From: Microbacterium sp. 1.5R | Lineage (GTDB): Bacteria; Actinomycetota; Actinomycetes; Actinomycetales; Microbacteriaceae | DNA length: 64,000 nt | Assembly: GCF_001889265.1 (NCBI RefSeq) | Contig: NZ_CP018151.1 | Span: 3,472,001 to 3,536,000, forward strand | Direction: 5' to 3' | Part shown: piece after piece, positions 6,666-15,258 of the stretch | Position numbering within the stretch: the first letter of the stretch is position 1 | Layout of the letters: each line of letters starts with the position of its first letter | Notes under the pieces: model-generated | Told to the model about the DNA's origin: nothing | Databases searched by the model: none | The model's input: only the letters and a program-made list of their open reading frames with translations | Position numbers and translations under genes: made by a program

Positions 6666-8786
6666 TCAGACCCGAACGACCTCGAGCAGCAGCGCCGCGC
6701 CCGGCGCGAGCAGGGGCAGGGGCACCCCGACCGTCTCGAAGAACGCGCCGGTCGCCTCGATCCCGGCATCCAGCCAGGCGGGGTCCGAGACCTGGTGCCG
6801 CGTCGCGGTTCCCAGCTCGTCCCGCACCCACAGCCGGTAGCGCCCGCCGGGCTGCAGTCCGGGGACGCGGGTGCGCGGCGTGAACGCGTCGACCGACGCA
6901 CCCTGCCGCACCCACGCGAACACACCGCGGGAGCCGTCGACCGCGACGACGCCGTGCAGCAGCGTCTCGTCGTCGACCTCGTCGCTGCGCACGGTGACCC
7001 CGGAGTGCAGCAGCGGCCGCAGCTCGCGATAGAGCGCCGTCCAGCGGGTCAGCGCCTCCCGCTCGTCATCCGTGCACCGCGTGATGTCCCACTCGATGCC
7101 GGCGTGCCCGAACAGCGCGGTGGCCATGCGGAACGGCAAGGATGCCGCGCGATGCGTCGTCTCGGCGACCGGCGGACCGACGTGAGACCCCACGACCTCC
7201 GGGGGCACGAGAGTGCCTGTCCAGCGCTGGATCTGCTGCCGTTCGATCGGATCGTTCGAGTCCGAGCCCCAGACGCGCTGGGTGCGCTGGAGCACCCCGA
7301 GGTCGACGCGGGCTCCGCCGCTCGCGCACGACTCGATCTCGAGAGAGGGATGCCGCTCGCGCAGCGCGTCGAGCAGGGCGTAGAAGGCGGCCGTCTGAGC
7401 GTGCACGGACGCGCGGCCGGTGTGCGGCGACACCGCGGCGTGCAGGTCGCGGTTGTGGTCCCACTTGATGAAGTCGATGCCGATCTCGGAGACCAGGGCG
7501 TCGATGCGCTCCAGCAGGTGGGCCGCGGCATCCGGGTTCGCCAGGTCGAGCACCTTCTGATGCCGCCAGGTGGGCGCGTCGGGCGCGGCCTGCAGCACCC
7601 AGTCCGGATGCTGCGCGGCGAGGTCGGAGACCGGGTTCACCATCTCGGGCTCGAACCAGAGACCGAACTGCATCCCGAGACCGTGCACCTGATCGGCGAG
7701 CGGCCGCAGCCCCTCCGGCCACTTGGCGTCGTCGATGAACCAGTCGCCGAGTCCTGATCGGTCGTCGGGCCGTCCGCGGAACCATCCGTCGTCGAGCACG
7801 AACCGCTCGACGCCGACGGATGCCGCAGCCTCGGCCAGCTCGATGATCTTCGCGGGGTCGTGGTCGAAGTACACGGCCTCCCAGGTGTTGAGCACGAGAG
7901 GACGCGGCGTCGTGGGGTGTGCGGAGAACGCGCGGACGGTCTGATGCAGGCGGGCCGACACGGAGTCGAGCCCGCTCTCGCCGTAGGCGAGGAACACCTG
8001 CGGCGAGACGTAGGTCTCCCCCGCGCCGAGCCGGATCTCGCCGGGCAGCAGCAGTTCTCCCCCGCCGAGCACCGCCCCGTGAACGCCGGCGCCCTCGGGG
8101 AGCCTCTCGACGCCGACTTCGAGGTCCCCGCTCCACGCGACGTGCGCGGTCCACAGTTCCCCTCGGCGGAAGCCGAACCCGTCGGTGCCGATCGCGGTCA
8201 GGTACGGGGCGTCGTGGCCACCGCGACCGCGGCGCACCTGACGCAGGTGCGCTCCGTGGCGCAGGGCGCCTCGCTGTGGTCGCCGCTCGCCCGTCCAGCG
8301 TCCGGTGTGATCGAGCACCTCGGTCGCATGTGCGGGGATCGGCAGCAGGATGCGCGCGGCGAGCAGGTCGAGCGGCTCGGCAGCATCCGCCGTGCTCGTC
8401 ACCGACACCTGGGCGGTGAGCACGCCGACGGCATCCAGCTCGAGATCGAGGACGACGGATGCGCCGGCCGCGGGATCCGCGAACTCCCCGCGCAGCGATG
8501 ACTCCGTCGCCTTCCACCCGGTCGAGCGCAGCAGCGGAGCGCTGTGCAGCCCGCCGCGGTGCCAGGCGAGCGCCGGGGCGCCGGACCATCCGTCGGCTTC
8601 GACGGCCAGCAGCGGGACGGTGCGCGAGGCGTCGAACGAGCTGAACGTCACAGCTCCGGTCGACGACACCGCGAGTGCGTCGAGGTCGGCGGTGTCGAGC
8701 GCCGCGCCCCAGTGCAGCAGTCGCGCACTCGTCGTGTCGATGACGACGCTGACGCCGGCCGAGGTCAGGTGGACGAGTTCGCTCAT
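6666..8786 (-). CDS. GH36 alpha-galactosidase
   Basis: 706 residues, the usual length for a GH36 enzyme. An N-terminal beta-sandwich (1-290) precedes a TIM barrel. Motifs: RFVLDDGWF (328-336), FGLWFEPEMVNP (374-385), FIKWDHNRD with nucleophile Asp443, SCASGGARVDLG (486-497) and GSDSNDPIERQQIQ (507-520) carrying the acid/base aspartate. No signal peptide, so it hydrolyses imported alpha-galactosides such as melibiose or raffinose in the cytoplasm. It follows the lipoprotein gene after a strong stem-loop and probably belongs to the same LacI-controlled module as the GH42 gene. Confidence 0.94.
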   Translation of the reverse strand: MSELVHLTSAGVSVVIDTTSARLLHWGAALDTADLDALAVSSTGAVTFSSFDASRTVPLLAVEADGWSGAPALAWHRGGLHSAPLLRSTGWKATESSLRGEFADPAAGASVVLDLELDAVGVLTAQVSVTSTADAAEPLDLLAARILLPIPAHATEVLDHTGRWTGERRPQRGALRHGAHLRQVRRGRGGHDAPYLTAIGTDGFGFRRGELWTAHVAWSGDLEVGVERLPEGAGVHGAVLGGGELLLPGEIRLGAGETYVSPQVFLAYGESGLDSVSARLHQTVRAFSAHPTTPRPLVLNTWEAVYFDHDPAKIIELAEAAASVGVERFVLDDGWFRGRPDDRSGLGDWFIDDAKWPEGLRPLADQVHGLGMQFGLWFEPEMVNPVSDLAAQHPDWVLQAAPDAPTWRHQKVLDLANPDAAAHLLERIDALVSEIGIDFIKWDHNRDLHAAVSPHTGRASVHAQTAAFYALLDALRERHPSLEIESCASGGARVDLGVLQRTQRVWGSDSNDPIERQQIQRWTGTLVPPEVVGSHVGPPVAETTHRAASLPFRMATALFGHAGIEWDITRCTDDEREALTRWTALYRELRPLLHSGVTVRSDEVDDETLLHGVVAVDGSRGVFAWVRQGASVDAFTPRTRVPGLQPGGRYRLWVRDELGTATRHQVSDPAWLDAGIEATGAFFETVGVPLPLLAPGAALLLEVVRV

Positions 8787-8807
8787 TGCCGCTCCAGACG
8801 AAAAGGG

Positions 8808-8841
8808 GGAGGCCCGCCCGTGAGCATACGGGCGGGCCTCC
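8808..8841 (-). terminator. Stem-loop between the lipoprotein gene and the GH36 gene
   Basis: Perfect 14-bp arms (GGAGGCCCGCCCGT and its complement) around a 6-base loop, eight bases past the lipoprotein stop and about 20 before the GH36 start. It may terminate partially or protect the upstream mRNA 3' end. Confidence 0.85.
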
Positions 8842-8849
8842 GAGAGGTG

Positions 8850-10181
8850 TTACTCCGTGACGGGGATCGATGCGGCCTTGAGCGCGTCGATGGTCGCCGT
8901 CTGGCCCTTCTCGATCGCGTCGAGCAGAGTGCCGTTGCCCGAGACCGCGGCCTTGAAGCCGTCGGACACGTCCGAGTAGGTCTGGGTCATGGTCGGGCCC
9001 CACGCGAAGTCGGGCGAGACCTGGGTGGCGGCGTCGGCGAAGACGTCGTAGATCTTCTGTCCGCCGTAGAACTCGACGCCCTCGGCGAAGACCGGCAGCT
9101 CGAGACCGGCTGTCGTGGCCGGGTAGAGGTTGGCGGCCTCGGCGAGCGCGGTCAGCGCCTCATCCGACGTGTTGAGCCACAGCGCGAACTTCGTCGCCTC
9201 GTAGACGTGCTCGCTGCCCTTGAGGACAGCGGTCGACGACCCGCCCCAGTTGCCGGCCGCGGTGCCGCCGGCCTCCCACTGCGGCAGCGGTGCGACAGCC
9301 CAGGAGCCGGCGGTGTCGGGGGCTCCGCTGGAGATCGAGTTGGCGCCCCAGACGGCGGAGTTCCAGGTCCAGACCTGACCGGAGTTGTAGGCGTTGTTCC
9401 ACTCGTCGGTCCAGGCGGGAACCGTGGCGACGAGGTCGTCGTCGAGCATGCTCTGCCAGAAGTCGGCGACCGTGGTGGTCGCGTCGTCGGCTAGCGACAC
9501 CGTCCAGCCCTCGTCGTCGCTCGAGAACCACTGAGCGCCGTCCTGCCAGGCGAAGCCGGCGAACTGGTTGATGTCCGACTGCGAGAAGTTGGTGATGTAT
9601 CCGCCGAGGTCACGGATCTTCACGGCCGCCTCGCGGTACTCGTCCCACGTGGTGGGGATCGCGATGCCGTTCTGCTCGAACAGGTCGGCGCGGTAGAACA
9701 GCGCCATGGGGCCGGTGTCCTGCGGAACGCCGTAGACGCCCTCGGTGCCGAGGGTGACCTGTCCCCAGGCCCAGTCGACGAACTGGTCCTCCGCGGCGAC
9801 GACGTCCTCACAGCCGCTGAGGTCTTCGAGGCCGTCCTGCACGAGGAAGTTCGGCAGCGCGTCGTACTCGATCTGACCGAGGTCGGGCGCATCGCCGGCC
9901 TTGATCTGGTTGAAGAAGTTCTGGTACGTGCCGCCGTTGCCGTTCGGGCCGGTCTGCACGTCGACCTGGATCTCGGGGTTGGCCTCGTTCCAGATCTCGA
10001 CGACGTCTTCGATGCCGGGGATCCAGGAGGTGAACTCGAGCGTGACGTCGCCGTCCGCCGGGGTGCACGCGGCGGCTTCGCCGCCGGTGCCGGAGCTGTC
10101 TCCGCCGGACGCCGAGCAACCGGCGAGCGCGAGTGCCGAGATGGCGATGACAGCGGCTGCCTTCATCTTCGAATGCTGCAT
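8850..10181 (-). CDS. ABC sugar-binding lipoprotein (galactoside module)
   Basis: 443 residues with a lipoprotein signal peptide (MKAAAVIAISALALAGC, lipobox LAGC) and a family-1 extracellular solute-binding fold (DVTLEFTSWIPGIEDVVEIW; later NNAYNSGQVWTWNSAVWG). It captures oligosaccharide at the membrane for the two permeases encoded upstream. AAAGGA precedes ATG 10181; the ATG five codons later would also give a functional signal peptide. Stem-loops flank it on both sides, a layout often used to raise binding-protein expression over permeases. The ligand is inferred from the flanking GH36 and GH42 genes. Confidence 0.92.
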   Translation of the reverse strand: MQHSKMKAAAVIAISALALAGCSASGGDSSGTGGEAAACTPADGDVTLEFTSWIPGIEDVVEIWNEANPEIQVDVQTGPNGNGGTYQNFFNQIKAGDAPDLGQIEYDALPNFLVQDGLEDLSGCEDVVAAEDQFVDWAWGQVTLGTEGVYGVPQDTGPMALFYRADLFEQNGIAIPTTWDEYREAAVKIRDLGGYITNFSQSDINQFAGFAWQDGAQWFSSDDEGWTVSLADDATTTVADFWQSMLDDDLVATVPAWTDEWNNAYNSGQVWTWNSAVWGANSISSGAPDTAGSWAVAPLPQWEAGGTAAGNWGGSSTAVLKGSEHVYEATKFALWLNTSDEALTALAEAANLYPATTAGLELPVFAEGVEFYGGQKIYDVFADAATQVSPDFAWGPTMTQTYSDVSDGFKAAVSGNGTLLDAIEKGQTATIDALKAASIPVTE

Positions 10182-10238
10182 TTCGATCCTTTCGTGGATG
10201 CGATGGGGGTGGTGCGGTAGGGATGGTGCGGTGGTGCG

Positions 10239-10263
10239 GGCCGCCCGGTCGGTCCGGGCGGCC
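10239..10263 (-). promoter_or_regulatory. Stem-loop between permease and lipoprotein genes
   Basis: GGCCGCCCGG and CCGGGCGGCC form perfect 10-bp arms around TCGGT. It sits seven bases past the last lipoprotein codon side of the permease stop, so it could be an attenuator or an RNA-stability element, not necessarily a full terminator. Confidence 0.6.
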
Positions 10264-10269
10264 GCCTGC

Positions 10270-11175
10270 TCACTTCAGGGCGCCGGCGCCCAGTCCGTTG
10301 CGCCAGAAGCGCTGGAGCAGGAGGAAGGTGACGATCAGCGGGATGACCGACAGCAGAGCGCCGATCAGCACGAGACCACGGAGTTCCGGCAGCTGGTTCA
10401 GCTGGTTGTTCCAGTTGTAGAGACCGAAGACGACCGGGAAGAGGTCTTCGGATCGCAGCATGATCATCGGCAGGAAGAAGTTGTTCCAGATGGCGACGAA
10501 CTGGAAGAGGAACATCGTCACCAGCGCGGGCGTCATCAGTCGGATGCTGACCGTGAAGAACGTGCGGATCTCCCCCGCGCCGTCGAGCCGACTCGCCTCG
10601 AGCAGTTCGTCGGGAACGGAGGAGGCCGCGAAGATCCGCGCCAGGTAGACGCCGAACGGACTCACGATCGACGGCAGGAACACCGACCAGAACGTGTTGG
10701 TCAGCTGCGCCTGGCTGAAGATGAGGAACAGCGGCAGCGCGAGGGCCGTGGCCGGAACCAGCACTCCGCCGAGCACGATGTCGAACATCAGGTCGCGGCC
10801 CGGGAACCGGTACTTCGCGAGGGCGTAGCCGGCCATGGCGGCGAGCAGGGTCGCGATGGCACCGCCGAGCGCGGCGTAGAGCACCGAGTTCAGCAGCCAG
10901 CGCAGGTAGACGCCGTCGCGGTAGGCGAACAGCTCGGCGATGTTGTCGAGCAGGTGGAAGTCGGCGAACCACAGCGGGGCGGTGGTCAGGATGTCGCCGG
11001 TCTCCTTGCTCGACGCGACGAGCAGCCACCACAGCGGCAGCAGGAAGTAGACCGTGAACACGGCCATGATCAGCATGGCGCCGGTGCGGGAGATGCCCGA
11101 CTCGCGAGCACCCTTTCCGCGCGGGGCCTGTGCGCGCGAGCCCCGACCGGGGGCGACGATCGTCATGGTGCTCAT
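10270..11175 (-). CDS. ABC sugar permease, MalG type (galactoside module)
   Basis: 301 residues, six predicted membrane helices. The EAA loop DELLEASRLDGAGEIRTFFTVSIRLMTPAL marks it as a carbohydrate-importer inner-membrane subunit of the CUT1/MalG type. The C terminus QRFWRNGLGAGALK is typical. ATG 11175 overlaps the previous permease stop in an ATGA junction. It pairs with the upstream permease; no ATPase gene is present, as is common in actinobacteria that use a shared MsiK-type ATPase. Confidence 0.93.
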   Translation of the reverse strand: MSTMTIVAPGRGSRAQAPRGKGARESGISRTGAMLIMAVFTVYFLLPLWWLLVASSKETGDILTTAPLWFADFHLLDNIAELFAYRDGVYLRWLLNSVLYAALGGAIATLLAAMAGYALAKYRFPGRDLMFDIVLGGVLVPATALALPLFLIFSQAQLTNTFWSVFLPSIVSPFGVYLARIFAASSVPDELLEASRLDGAGEIRTFFTVSIRLMTPALVTMFLFQFVAIWNNFFLPMIMLRSEDLFPVVFGLYNWNNQLNQLPELRGLVLIGALLSVIPLIVTFLLLQRFWRNGLGAGALK

Positions 11176-12101
11176 GCGTTCTGCTCCTTGCGCTGCATGT
11201 ACTTCATGAATCCGAACGACAGCACGAACGTCGTCACGGCCAGCACGACCGAGAACGCGGCCGCGAGGTTGGTGTTCGGGATGGATGCCGTGGCGTAGAC
11301 GGTCATGTTCGGGGTGAACGTGCTCGTGACCGCCGAGCTGAACGAACGGAAGACCTGCGGTTCGGCGAGCAGCTGCAGCGTGCCGATGATCGAGAAGATC
11401 GCGGTCATCACGATCGCCGGGCGCACCAGCGGGATCTTGATCGACCAGGCGATGCGCCACTGTCCGGCGCCGTCGAGGATGGCCGCCTCGTAGAGCTCCT
11501 GGGGGATCGAGAGCAGCGCCGAGTAGATGATCAGCATGTTGTAGCCGACGTAGACCCACGTCACGACGTTCGCGATCGACCACAGCACGAGGTCTGCCCC
11601 GAGGAAGTCGATGTTCTTGGTGATCGCGGTGAACGGCGAGAGGTTGGGCGAGAACAGCGAGCCCCACATGATCGCGGCGATGACACCGGGAACCGCATAC
11701 GGCACGAAGAACGCCAGGCGGAAGAAGCGCTTGCCGCGGACGAGCGGCGAGTCCAGCAGCAGCGCGAACAGCAGGGCCAGGCCGAGCATGACCGGCACCT
11801 GCACGACGCCGAAGGTCAGCATCCGCCCCATCGATGCCCAGAAGGCCTCGTTCTGGAAGACGAGCACGTACTGCGTAAAGCCGCCGAACACCTGCTCGGC
11901 CTTGCCGAAGGTGCCGTCGCGCTCGACCACGAGCAGGGACTGCCAGAACGCGTAGGCGATGGGGACGACGTAGAACAGCGCGAACAGCACGCCGAAGGGC
12001 ACGATGAGGAACGCGATGGCGCCCTTGTGCGGGATCCGTCGGCGGCGGCCCGGCGCCTTCGGCGCTGAGGCGACCGCCGGAGCAGCGAGCGTGGTGGTCA
12101 T
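11172..12101 (-). CDS. ABC sugar permease, MalF type (galactoside module)
   Basis: 309 residues with six predicted membrane helices and the EAA motif QELYEAAILDGAGQWRIAWSIKIPLVRPA. The first helix is at about residues 28-50 (GAIAFLIVPFGVLFALFYVV). ATG 12101 overlaps the GH42 stop by four bases, and its own stop overlaps the next permease start by four bases, so GH42-permease-permease are translationally coupled. Confidence 0.93.
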   Translation of the reverse strand: MTTTLAAPAVASAPKAPGRRRRIPHKGAIAFLIVPFGVLFALFYVVPIAYAFWQSLLVVERDGTFGKAEQVFGGFTQYVLVFQNEAFWASMGRMLTFGVVQVPVMLGLALLFALLLDSPLVRGKRFFRLAFFVPYAVPGVIAAIMWGSLFSPNLSPFTAITKNIDFLGADLVLWSIANVVTWVYVGYNMLIIYSALLSIPQELYEAAILDGAGQWRIAWSIKIPLVRPAIVMTAIFSIIGTLQLLAEPQVFRSFSSAVTSTFTPNMTVYATASIPNTNLAAAFSVVLAVTTFVLSFGFMKYMQRKEQNA

Positions 12102-14107
12102 ACATCCTCCTTGATGATGCGGACCGCACCGGCCGGCACCGGGCCGGTGGCGCGGGCGTCGGTGACGAGGTCGTGACCTGCGGCCGCGACCTCGGCATCC
12201 GTGGATCCGTGGTTGATGACGAACAGGAACGAGCCGGCATCGCCGGTGCGGCGCACGATCTCGACGTCGGGTCCGGCGCCGGGGACGGGCGCGACACCCG
12301 CGGATGCGGCGAGCCGTGCGATCAGTGCGCGGTAGTCCTCGCGAGCGGGCTGGGTGCCGAGGAACCAGGCCTCGCCCGCTCCCGTCGCGCGCCGCGTGAT
12401 CGCGGGGCGTCCGGCGGCGGGGCCGTCGACGAACGACGCGATGACCTCGGCATCCGTGGCCTTCAGGCGCTCGCTCCACACTGTCGCGGTCGTGCCGTCG
12501 GTCAGGGTGACGGTCTCGTCGGGACGCAGGGGCGTGAACTCCTCCGAGCGGATGCCGAGCAGGTCGCGGAACGCGCCGGGATAGCCGCCGGTGCGCACTC
12601 TGTCTTCTTCGTCGACGATGCCGCTGAAGAAGGTGATCAGTGCTGTCGCGCCGTTCTCGACCGCGCGGGCGATCGCCGCGGCATCCGCATCGCCGATGAG
12701 GTGCAGCGCGGGGACGATCAGCAGGCGGTGGCCGTCGAGGTCTGCGCCGGGGCGCACGACGTCTGTCGTGATGCCGGCATCCGCCAGCGCGGCATGCGCG
12801 GCATGCACCTGGCCGAGGTAGGTCAGCGCCTCGCTCGGACGGCCCTCGTTCTCGGCGGCCCACCAGCTCTCCCAGGAGAAGAACAGTGCGGCGTCGGCGA
12901 CGACGCGCGTCCCGGCGACCTCGCCCAGGCGATCGAGGAGTCCGCCGAGCGCGACGACCTCGCGCCACTGGTCGGAGTCCTCGCCCGCGTGCGGCACGAG
13001 TGCCGTGTGGTACTTCTCGGCGCCCTGGGTCGACGCCCGCCACTGGAAGAAGCAGATGCCGTCGGCGCCGCGCGCGATGTGGGCGGCGATATTGCGCTGC
13101 AGCTCACCGGGAGCTTTGGCGAGGTTGTAGGGCTGCCAGTTCACTGCGCCGGTCGAGGTCTCCATGAGCAGCCACGGCGCACCCTGGGCGAGGCCGCGGG
13201 TGAGGTCGGCGGCGAACGAGAGCTCGCCTCGCGCGTCGTCGAGGCGACGGTCGAGGTAGTGGTCGTTGGCGATCAGATCCATCTCCCCCGCCCACGACCA
13301 GTAGTCGAGGTTGCGGATGTGCGCGGTGACCATGAAGTTGGTCGTCACCGGCACGTCGCTCCGCTCGCGCAGGATCGCGGCTTCGGCGCGGTAGAGCGCG
13401 AGCTGCTCGTCGGAACTGAAGCGCTGGAAGTCGAGGATCTGCCCCGGGTTGCGCAGCGAGAGGGCCTGAGCGGGCACCCGCACGTCGTCGAAGTCGCTGT
13501 AGCGCTGGCTCCAGAATGTCGTGCCCCACGCCCGGTTCAGCGCGTCGATGTCGGCGTACCGCTCGCGCAGCCAGCCACGGAAGGCCTCGGCGCTCGTGTC
13601 GCAGTAGCAGAGCGCGTTGTGGCAGCCCAGCTCGTTCGACACGTGCCAGAGCGCGACGGCCGGGTGGTCGCCGTAGCGTTCGACGACACGGGTGACGACC
13701 TCGGCGGCGTACGCGCGGAAGAGGGGCGAGCTCGGGCAGTACCCCTGACGACCGCCCTGCTGGAAGACGGTCCCGTCTTCGCCGACCGGCAGGATCTCGG
13801 GATGCTGCGCGGTGAGCCACGGTGCGGGCGAGGCCGTGCCGGTACCGAGGTTGATGCGGATGTCCGCGGCGTGCAGCAGCGCGATGATCTCGTCGAGCGC
13901 CGCGAAGTCCCACACTCCCCTGGCGGGGTTGATCGACGACCAGCCGAAGATGTTGATCGCCACGAGACCCACGCCTGCCTGCTGCATGAGCCGCACGTCG
14001 TCGGGCCAGACGCTGCGGTCCCACTGCTCCGGGTTGTAGTCGCATCCGAAGACGAGGCCGCGCCCTGCGGAGAGGGTGGCGATGCGGTCGGACACAGCGG
14101 CGGCCAT
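12098..14107 (-). CDS. GH42 beta-galactosidase
   Basis: 669 residues, the usual GH42 size. Substrate-site start GCDYNPEQWD (21-30). The acid/base is Glu159 in ALWHVSNELGCHN, and the nucleophile is Glu316 in PWLLMETSTGAVNWQPYN. Cysteines at 161, 167 and 169 match the GH42 zinc cluster. I chose ATG 14107 because AAAGGAG lies eight bases upstream; longer readings run through the operators. No signal peptide, so it acts on imported beta-galactosides in the cytoplasm. First gene of the module, divergent from lacI. Confidence 0.95.
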   Translation of the reverse strand: MAAAVSDRIATLSAGRGLVFGCDYNPEQWDRSVWPDDVRLMQQAGVGLVAINIFGWSSINPARGVWDFAALDEIIALLHAADIRINLGTGTASPAPWLTAQHPEILPVGEDGTVFQQGGRQGYCPSSPLFRAYAAEVVTRVVERYGDHPAVALWHVSNELGCHNALCYCDTSAEAFRGWLRERYADIDALNRAWGTTFWSQRYSDFDDVRVPAQALSLRNPGQILDFQRFSSDEQLALYRAEAAILRERSDVPVTTNFMVTAHIRNLDYWSWAGEMDLIANDHYLDRRLDDARGELSFAADLTRGLAQGAPWLLMETSTGAVNWQPYNLAKAPGELQRNIAAHIARGADGICFFQWRASTQGAEKYHTALVPHAGEDSDQWREVVALGGLLDRLGEVAGTRVVADAALFFSWESWWAAENEGRPSEALTYLGQVHAAHAALADAGITTDVVRPGADLDGHRLLIVPALHLIGDADAAAIARAVENGATALITFFSGIVDEEDRVRTGGYPGAFRDLLGIRSEEFTPLRPDETVTLTDGTTATVWSERLKATDAEVIASFVDGPAAGRPAITRRATGAGEAWFLGTQPAREDYRALIARLAASAGVAPVPGAGPDVEIVRRTGDAGSFLFVINHGSTDAEVAAAGHDLVTDARATGPVPAGAVRIIKEDV

Positions 14108-14132
14108 CGGTGACGCTCCTTTGCGGATCATG

Positions 14133-14146
14133 TGTGCACGTGCACA
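14133..14146. promoter_or_regulatory. LacI operator 2
   Basis: TGTGCACGTGCACA is a perfect 14-bp palindrome between the GH42 start and its promoter, 46 bases (centre to centre) from the second copy at 14179-14192. Confidence 0.85.
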
Positions 14147-14178
14147 GTCCGCTGCGTCGAAACAGCGATCGGGATTTC

Positions 14179-14192
14179 TGTGAACGTGCACA
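14179..14192. promoter_or_regulatory. LacI operator 1
   Basis: TGTGAACGTGCACA differs from the perfect palindrome at 14133 by one base. It starts right after the proposed -10 of the GH42 promoter, a position suited to blocking transcription. Confidence 0.85.
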
Positions 14193-14193
14193 C

Positions 14194-14223
14194 ATCGTCG
14201 CATGTCGTGGCGAATCCCGTCAA
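14194..14223 (-). promoter_or_regulatory. Candidate promoter of the GH42 operon
   Basis: Read on the minus strand, TTGACG (14218-14223) is 18 bases from GACGAT (14194-14199). The -35 is strong and the -10 is poor. Operator 1 follows immediately. Confidence 0.5.
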
Positions 14224-14247
14224 GTCCGGGTCGCTAGGCTGTCGATC

Positions 14248-15258
14248 ATGAGCACTTCGGCCCGTCGTCGCAGCACCGTGCACGATGTCGCGCGCGTCGC
14301 CGGAGTCTCCAGAGGAACCGTCAGCCGCGTGATCAACGGCGGCTACGTGTCGGACGCCGCGCGCACCGCGATCGAAGAGGCGATCCGCGAGGTCGGCTAC
14401 GTGCCGAACACCGCCGCCCAGAACCTCGTGCGACAGCGCACCCAGGCCATCGCGTTCATCGTGCACGAGCCGCACGCGCTGTTCCTCGAAGACCCCAACA
14501 TCGGCGCGATCATGCTCGGCACGAACGAGACTCTCTCCGAGGCGGACTACCAGATGGTCTGCCTCGTGGTCGACTCGGTGCGAGACACCGAACGCGTCGC
14601 CCGCTACCTCAACGGCGGGTTCGTCGACGGCGCTGTGATCGTCTCGGCCCGAGCGCAGGATCCGATCACCAAGGCCGTGATGCGACTCGACCTGCCTGTC
14701 GCCTACGTCGGCCACCCACCCGACGTCGATGCCGCCTGGGTCGGCGTCGACAACCGCGGCGCCGCGCAGGCCGTCACCTCACGTCTGCTGGCGACCGGTC
14801 GCACGAGGGTCGGCATGATCGCCGCCGCCCTCGACCGCGACTCGGGCACCGATCGACTCGCCGGATTCACCGACGCTCTCGGCGACGACTTCGATCCGGA
14901 CCTCGTCGAAGAGGTGCCGCTGTACTCCTACGCCGACGGAGCCGCCGCCATGAGGCGACTGCTCGACCGAGCACCCGACATCGACGGAGTCTTCGCCGCG
15001 TCCGACGCGGTGGCCGCCGGAGCGATGTGGGCGCTGCGCGAAGCGGGACGGCGTGTGCCGGATGACGTCGGCGTGGTCGGCTTCGACAACAGCACGTGGG
15101 CGACGCGCACCACCCCGCTGCTCTCGACCGTCGACCAGCCGGCCGAAGGTCTCGGGGCCGCGGCCGCGGCATCCGTCCTCGCGCAGCTGCGCGACGATCA
15201 GCGTCCGCGCGAAGGGATCATGCTGCCGACGCCCGTGGTGTGGAGAGACTCGGCCTGA
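14248..15258 (+). CDS. LacI-family repressor of the galactoside module
   Basis: 336 residues. The HTH at about 10-35 (TVHDVARVAGVSRGTVSRVINGG) and hinge YVPNTAAQNLVRQRTQAIAF are followed by a periplasmic-binding-like ligand domain (VFAASDAVAAGAMWALREAG, DDVGVVGFDNS). ATG 14248 gives the canonical LacI N terminus; no good Shine-Dalgarno is visible, so the mRNA may be leaderless. It is divergent from the GH42 gene, with two TGTGnACGTGCACA operators in the gap. Inducer probably a galactoside or galactose derivative (inferred). Confidence 0.93.
   Translation: MSTSARRRSTVHDVARVAGVSRGTVSRVINGGYVSDAARTAIEEAIREVGYVPNTAAQNLVRQRTQAIAFIVHEPHALFLEDPNIGAIMLGTNETLSEADYQMVCLVVDSVRDTERVARYLNGGFVDGAVIVSARAQDPITKAVMRLDLPVAYVGHPPDVDAAWVGVDNRGAAQAVTSRLLATGRTRVGMIAAALDRDSGTDRLAGFTDALGDDFDPDLVEEVPLYSYADGAAAMRRLLDRAPDIDGVFAASDAVAAGAMWALREAGRRVPDDVGVVGFDNSTWATRTTPLLSTVDQPAEGLGAAAAASVLAQLRDDQRPREGIMLPTPVVWRDSA

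Noticed and set aside
9901..11298. Long plus-strand frame opposite the galactoside permeases
   Set aside because: Same reason: no family motifs, low-complexity composition, and conserved permease genes on the other strand.
12098..14203. Longer start for the GH42 gene
   Set aside because: The extra 32 residues are Cys/His/Arg-rich, run through the operators and lack family similarity; AAAGGAG supports 14107.
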